Shown: positions 62,425 through 64,000 of the stretch, in pieces
Layout: every line of letters begins with the position of its first letter
Numbering within the stretch: the stretch's first letter is position 1
Source: Martinezella tropici
GTDB taxonomy: Bacteria > Pseudomonadota > Alphaproteobacteria > Rhizobiales > Rhizobiaceae
Length of the DNA stretch: 64,000 nt
Reading direction: 5' to 3'
Assembly (NCBI GenBank): GCA_000799755.1
Contig: JUHI01000009.1
Coordinates: 62,001 to 126,000 of the forward strand
Program-made: the position numbers and the translations under genes
Notes under the pieces: generated by a model
Told to the model about the DNA's origin: nothing
What the model saw: the letters and a program-made list of their open reading frames with translations, nothing else
Database searches by the model: none

Positions 62425-63126
62425 ATGGACGCCCGGCAGATGAAAATCGAGGCCGCGAGAGCTGCGCTTGCTTATGTCGAGAGCGGCATGCGGCTCGGGA
62501 TCGGCACCGGCAGCACGGCGGAAGAGTTCGTTCGCCTGCTGGCCGAAAAGGTTGCGGCTGGCCTCTCGATCCAGGGCGTTCCCACGTCCGAGAGAACGGC
62601 CAAGCTCTGCAATGAGCTCGGCGTGCCGTTGAAATCGCTCGACGAGCTTCCGGAACTCGATCTCACCATCGATGGCGCCGACGAACTGGATGGCGAACTG
62701 ACCCTGATCAAGGGCGGCGGCGGCGCGTTGCTGCGCGAGAAGATCGTTGCAGCCTCGTCGGCCCGCATGATCGTCATCGCGGATCAGAGCAAGGTCGTCG
62801 AGACGCTCGGGGCCTTTCCGCTGCCGATCGAGGTCAATCCTTTCGGCCTCGTTTCCACTCGCATCCTCATCGAGAAGGCTGCATCGCGTCTTGGGCTTTC
62901 AGGCGCTCTGAACATGCGCCATGCGGGCGACAGCCTCTTTGTCACCGATGGCGGGCATTTCATCGTCGACGCATCTTTCGGCCGCATTCCTGATGCAGAG
63001 GCGCTGTCGAGCGAGCTCTATTCGATTCCCGGCGTTGTCGAACACGGGCTCTTTATCCATATGGCGACACAAGCGATCATTGCCGGCCCTGCCGGTGCGC
63101 GCACGTTGCAGGCGAACAATACATAG
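62425..63126 (+). CDS. rpiA: Ribose-5-phosphate isomerase A
   Basis: 233 residues; interconverts ribose 5-phosphate and ribulose 5-phosphate in the pentose phosphate pathway. Motifs: LGIGTGSTAEEFV, the catalytic aspartates in LTIDGADELDGEL, and the catalytic base region IKGGGGALLREKIVA. VPTSERTAKLC is the substrate loop. It is followed 13 bp later by a DUF2059 gene and then gor, which seems to be a conserved rhizobial order. Confidence 0.95.
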   Translation: MDARQMKIEAARAALAYVESGMRLGIGTGSTAEEFVRLLAEKVAAGLSIQGVPTSERTAKLCNELGVPLKSLDELPELDLTIDGADELDGELTLIKGGGGALLREKIVAASSARMIVIADQSKVVETLGAFPLPIEVNPFGLVSTRILIEKAASRLGLSGALNMRHAGDSLFVTDGGHFIVDASFGRIPDAEALSSELYSIPGVVEHGLFIHMATQAIIAGPAGARTLQANNT

Positions 63127-63139
63127 GAGCACTCATCTC

Positions 63140-63694
63140 ATGATCAAATTTGCGGGTCTTGGCCGTCTTGCCGCTGCAACCATCCTTCTTTCCGGCATTG
63201 CCTTCGGCTCGGTCAGCGCCCAGGAAGTCTCCGAAGATCAGATCAAGGCTGCGCGCGCCGCGATCAACGCTCTCGGCATCACCAACCAGTTCGACAATAT
63301 CCTGCCGAACCTCGCCGAGCAGCTGAAGAGCACGATGATCCAGGCCAATCCGAATTTCGGCGATGCGATCAACTCGACCGTCGACGCCACCGCGTTGGCG
63401 CTTGCACCGCGTCGTGCCGATCTCGAGCGTGAAGCCGCCATCACCTACGCCAAGGCCTTCTCGGCCGACGAGCTCAAGGCGATTGCCGATTTCTACAATT
63501 CTGCGGCCGGCAAGAAGCTTCTCAAGGATGGCCCGCTCGCCACCCGCGAACTCTACAAGGCTGCCGATATCTGGAGCCAGGGCATTTCGCGCGATCTCGC
63601 AAACCAGAGCAACGATGCTCTGCAGAAGGTCGTCAAGCAGCCGGTCATTACGCCGGATGCCGGTGCTGCCGCGCAGACAGCGCCGAAGCAGTAA
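63140..63694 (+). CDS. DUF2059 exported protein
   Basis: 184 residues. Signal peptide LGRLAAATILLSGIAFGSVSA, then a mostly helical DUF2059 domain whose typical block is FSADELKAIADFYNSAAGKKLL. The C-terminus is Ala/Pro/Gln-rich. Periplasmic; function unknown. Cotranscription with rpiA is likely from the 13-bp gap. Confidence 0.87.
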   Translation: MIKFAGLGRLAAATILLSGIAFGSVSAQEVSEDQIKAARAAINALGITNQFDNILPNLAEQLKSTMIQANPNFGDAINSTVDATALALAPRRADLEREAAITYAKAFSADELKAIADFYNSAAGKKLLKDGPLATRELYKAADIWSQGISRDLANQSNDALQKVVKQPVITPDAGAAAQTAPKQ

Positions 63695-63772
63695 TCAACG
63701 GCTTGCGCCGTCACCTGTTCCGAAAGCTGAGTTTCATGTTTTCGGTATCTGCGGCAGGCAGTTACAAATTCG

Positions 63773-63804
63773 AAGCCCGGATTGATTCCGGGCTTTTCTT
63801 TTTA
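63773..63804 (+). terminator. Terminator after the DUF2059 gene
   Basis: Perfect 9-bp stem AAGCCCGGA / TCCGGGCTT with a 5-base loop, followed by TTCTTTTT. It separates the rpiA-DUF2059 unit from gor. Confidence 0.85.
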
Positions 63805-63879
63805 TGTCTCGGCTCCCTATATGAGTGCCGACCCCCAATGGCGCCTCGCGCGCATTTTCATGTCTGACAGGAGCGATCC

Positions 63880-64000
63880 ATGCCTTCGTTTGATTTCGAC
63901 CTTTTCGTAATTGGCGGCGGCTCCGGCGGTGTGCGCAGCGCGCGCGTCGCCGCGTCGCTTGGCAAAAAGGTCGGCATTGCCGAGGAATATCGCTATGGCG
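63880..64000 (+). CDS. gor: Glutathione-disulfide reductase, N-terminal part
   Basis: The visible 40 residues begin MPSFDFDLFVIGGGSGGVRS, the FAD-binding GxGxxG segment with the G-S-G-G-V-R-S wording typical of Gor, followed by ARVAASLGKKVGIAEEYRYG. The gene runs off the right edge, before the redox-active CxxxxC motif. AGGAGCG lies before the ATG. A related pyridine nucleotide-disulfide oxidoreductase is possible, but the wording fits Gor best. Confidence 0.85.
   Translation, partial: MPSFDFDLFVIGGGSGGVRSARVAASLGKKVGIAEEYRYG

Overview
The window is 64 kb of high-GC chromosome that looks like a member of the Rhizobiaceae (Rhizobium or a close relative). The evidence is the family content and protein style: a long alphaproteobacterial-type UvrB, DUF1289 next to a membrane aspartic protease, a Usg-family protein, DUF2059 downstream of rpiA and upstream of gor, and short interspersed repeats of a kind common between rhizobial genes. 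I see no rRNA, tRNA, CRISPR array, insertion sequence, phage gene or plasmid replication gene. Most of it reads as ordinary core chromosome with 65 protein genes, two of them cut by the window edges.

Layout. 0-9 kb: FAA-hydrolase fragment, dusA, a cold-shock gene with a good terminator, a nucleoside deaminase, a class III adenylate cyclase, an SRPBCC protein, uvrB and an MFS transporter. 9.3-14.8 kb: a mainly envelope-directed minus-strand block (six-cysteine secreted protein, RDD membrane protein, two Sel1-repeat proteins, a membrane protein and a hotdog thioesterase). 15-20.6 kb: extensin-like lipoprotein, small membrane-anchored protein, a gap with an unexplained minus-facing terminator, an ABC-2 exporter, a folC-like gene and a GNAT gene. 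20.6-29.4 kb: DMT transporter, membrane retropepsin-like protease with DUF1289, divergent cobS/cobT, diacylglycerol kinase, a histidine kinase, a nuclease with a uracil-DNA-glycosylase-like gene, an Lrp/AsnC regulator and a beta-hydroxyacid dehydrogenase.

29.6-40 kb: a sulfonate utilisation locus ssuA / ssuDCB in two probable transcription units that share an upstream sequence element; a GST-ArsR-SRPBCC operon behind two related palindromes; a TPR-methyltransferase; a DUF2270 membrane protein; usg; and a polar amino acid ABC transporter whose binding-protein gene is set off from its permeases by a hairpin terminator. 40-53.8 kb: a very long OmpA-family protein with a Pro/Gln/Lys/Glu-rich tether, mobAB, a DMT transporter, a large chemoreceptor, a metallo-beta-lactamase-fold hydrolase, moaA, DUF971, LtrA, a MarR regulator divergent from an alpha/beta hydrolase with two tandem operator-like boxes, and a PPOX-like protein. 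53.8-64 kb: a GGDEF cyclase, class I and class II fumarases on either side of a small lipoprotein, an L,D-transpeptidase, gph, rpiA, a DUF2059 protein and the start of gor.

Functional themes are cell envelope (extensin-like, OmpA tether, L,D-transpeptidase, Sel1/RDD cluster), molybdenum cofactor (mobA, mobB, moaA), cobalamin end-assembly (cobS, cobT), sulfonate sulfur scavenging (ssu), and second messengers (adenylate cyclase, GGDEF). I found no convincing new defence or mobile system. The most useful unexplained signals are regulatory: the shared ssu element, the paired palindromes before the GST gene, the tandem MarR boxes, a run of seven GGG tracts near the cold-shock gene, and an orphan terminator that implies an unannotated minus-strand RNA near 16.6-16.9 kb. 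All identifications come from reading protein motifs and DNA by eye; no database search was run.
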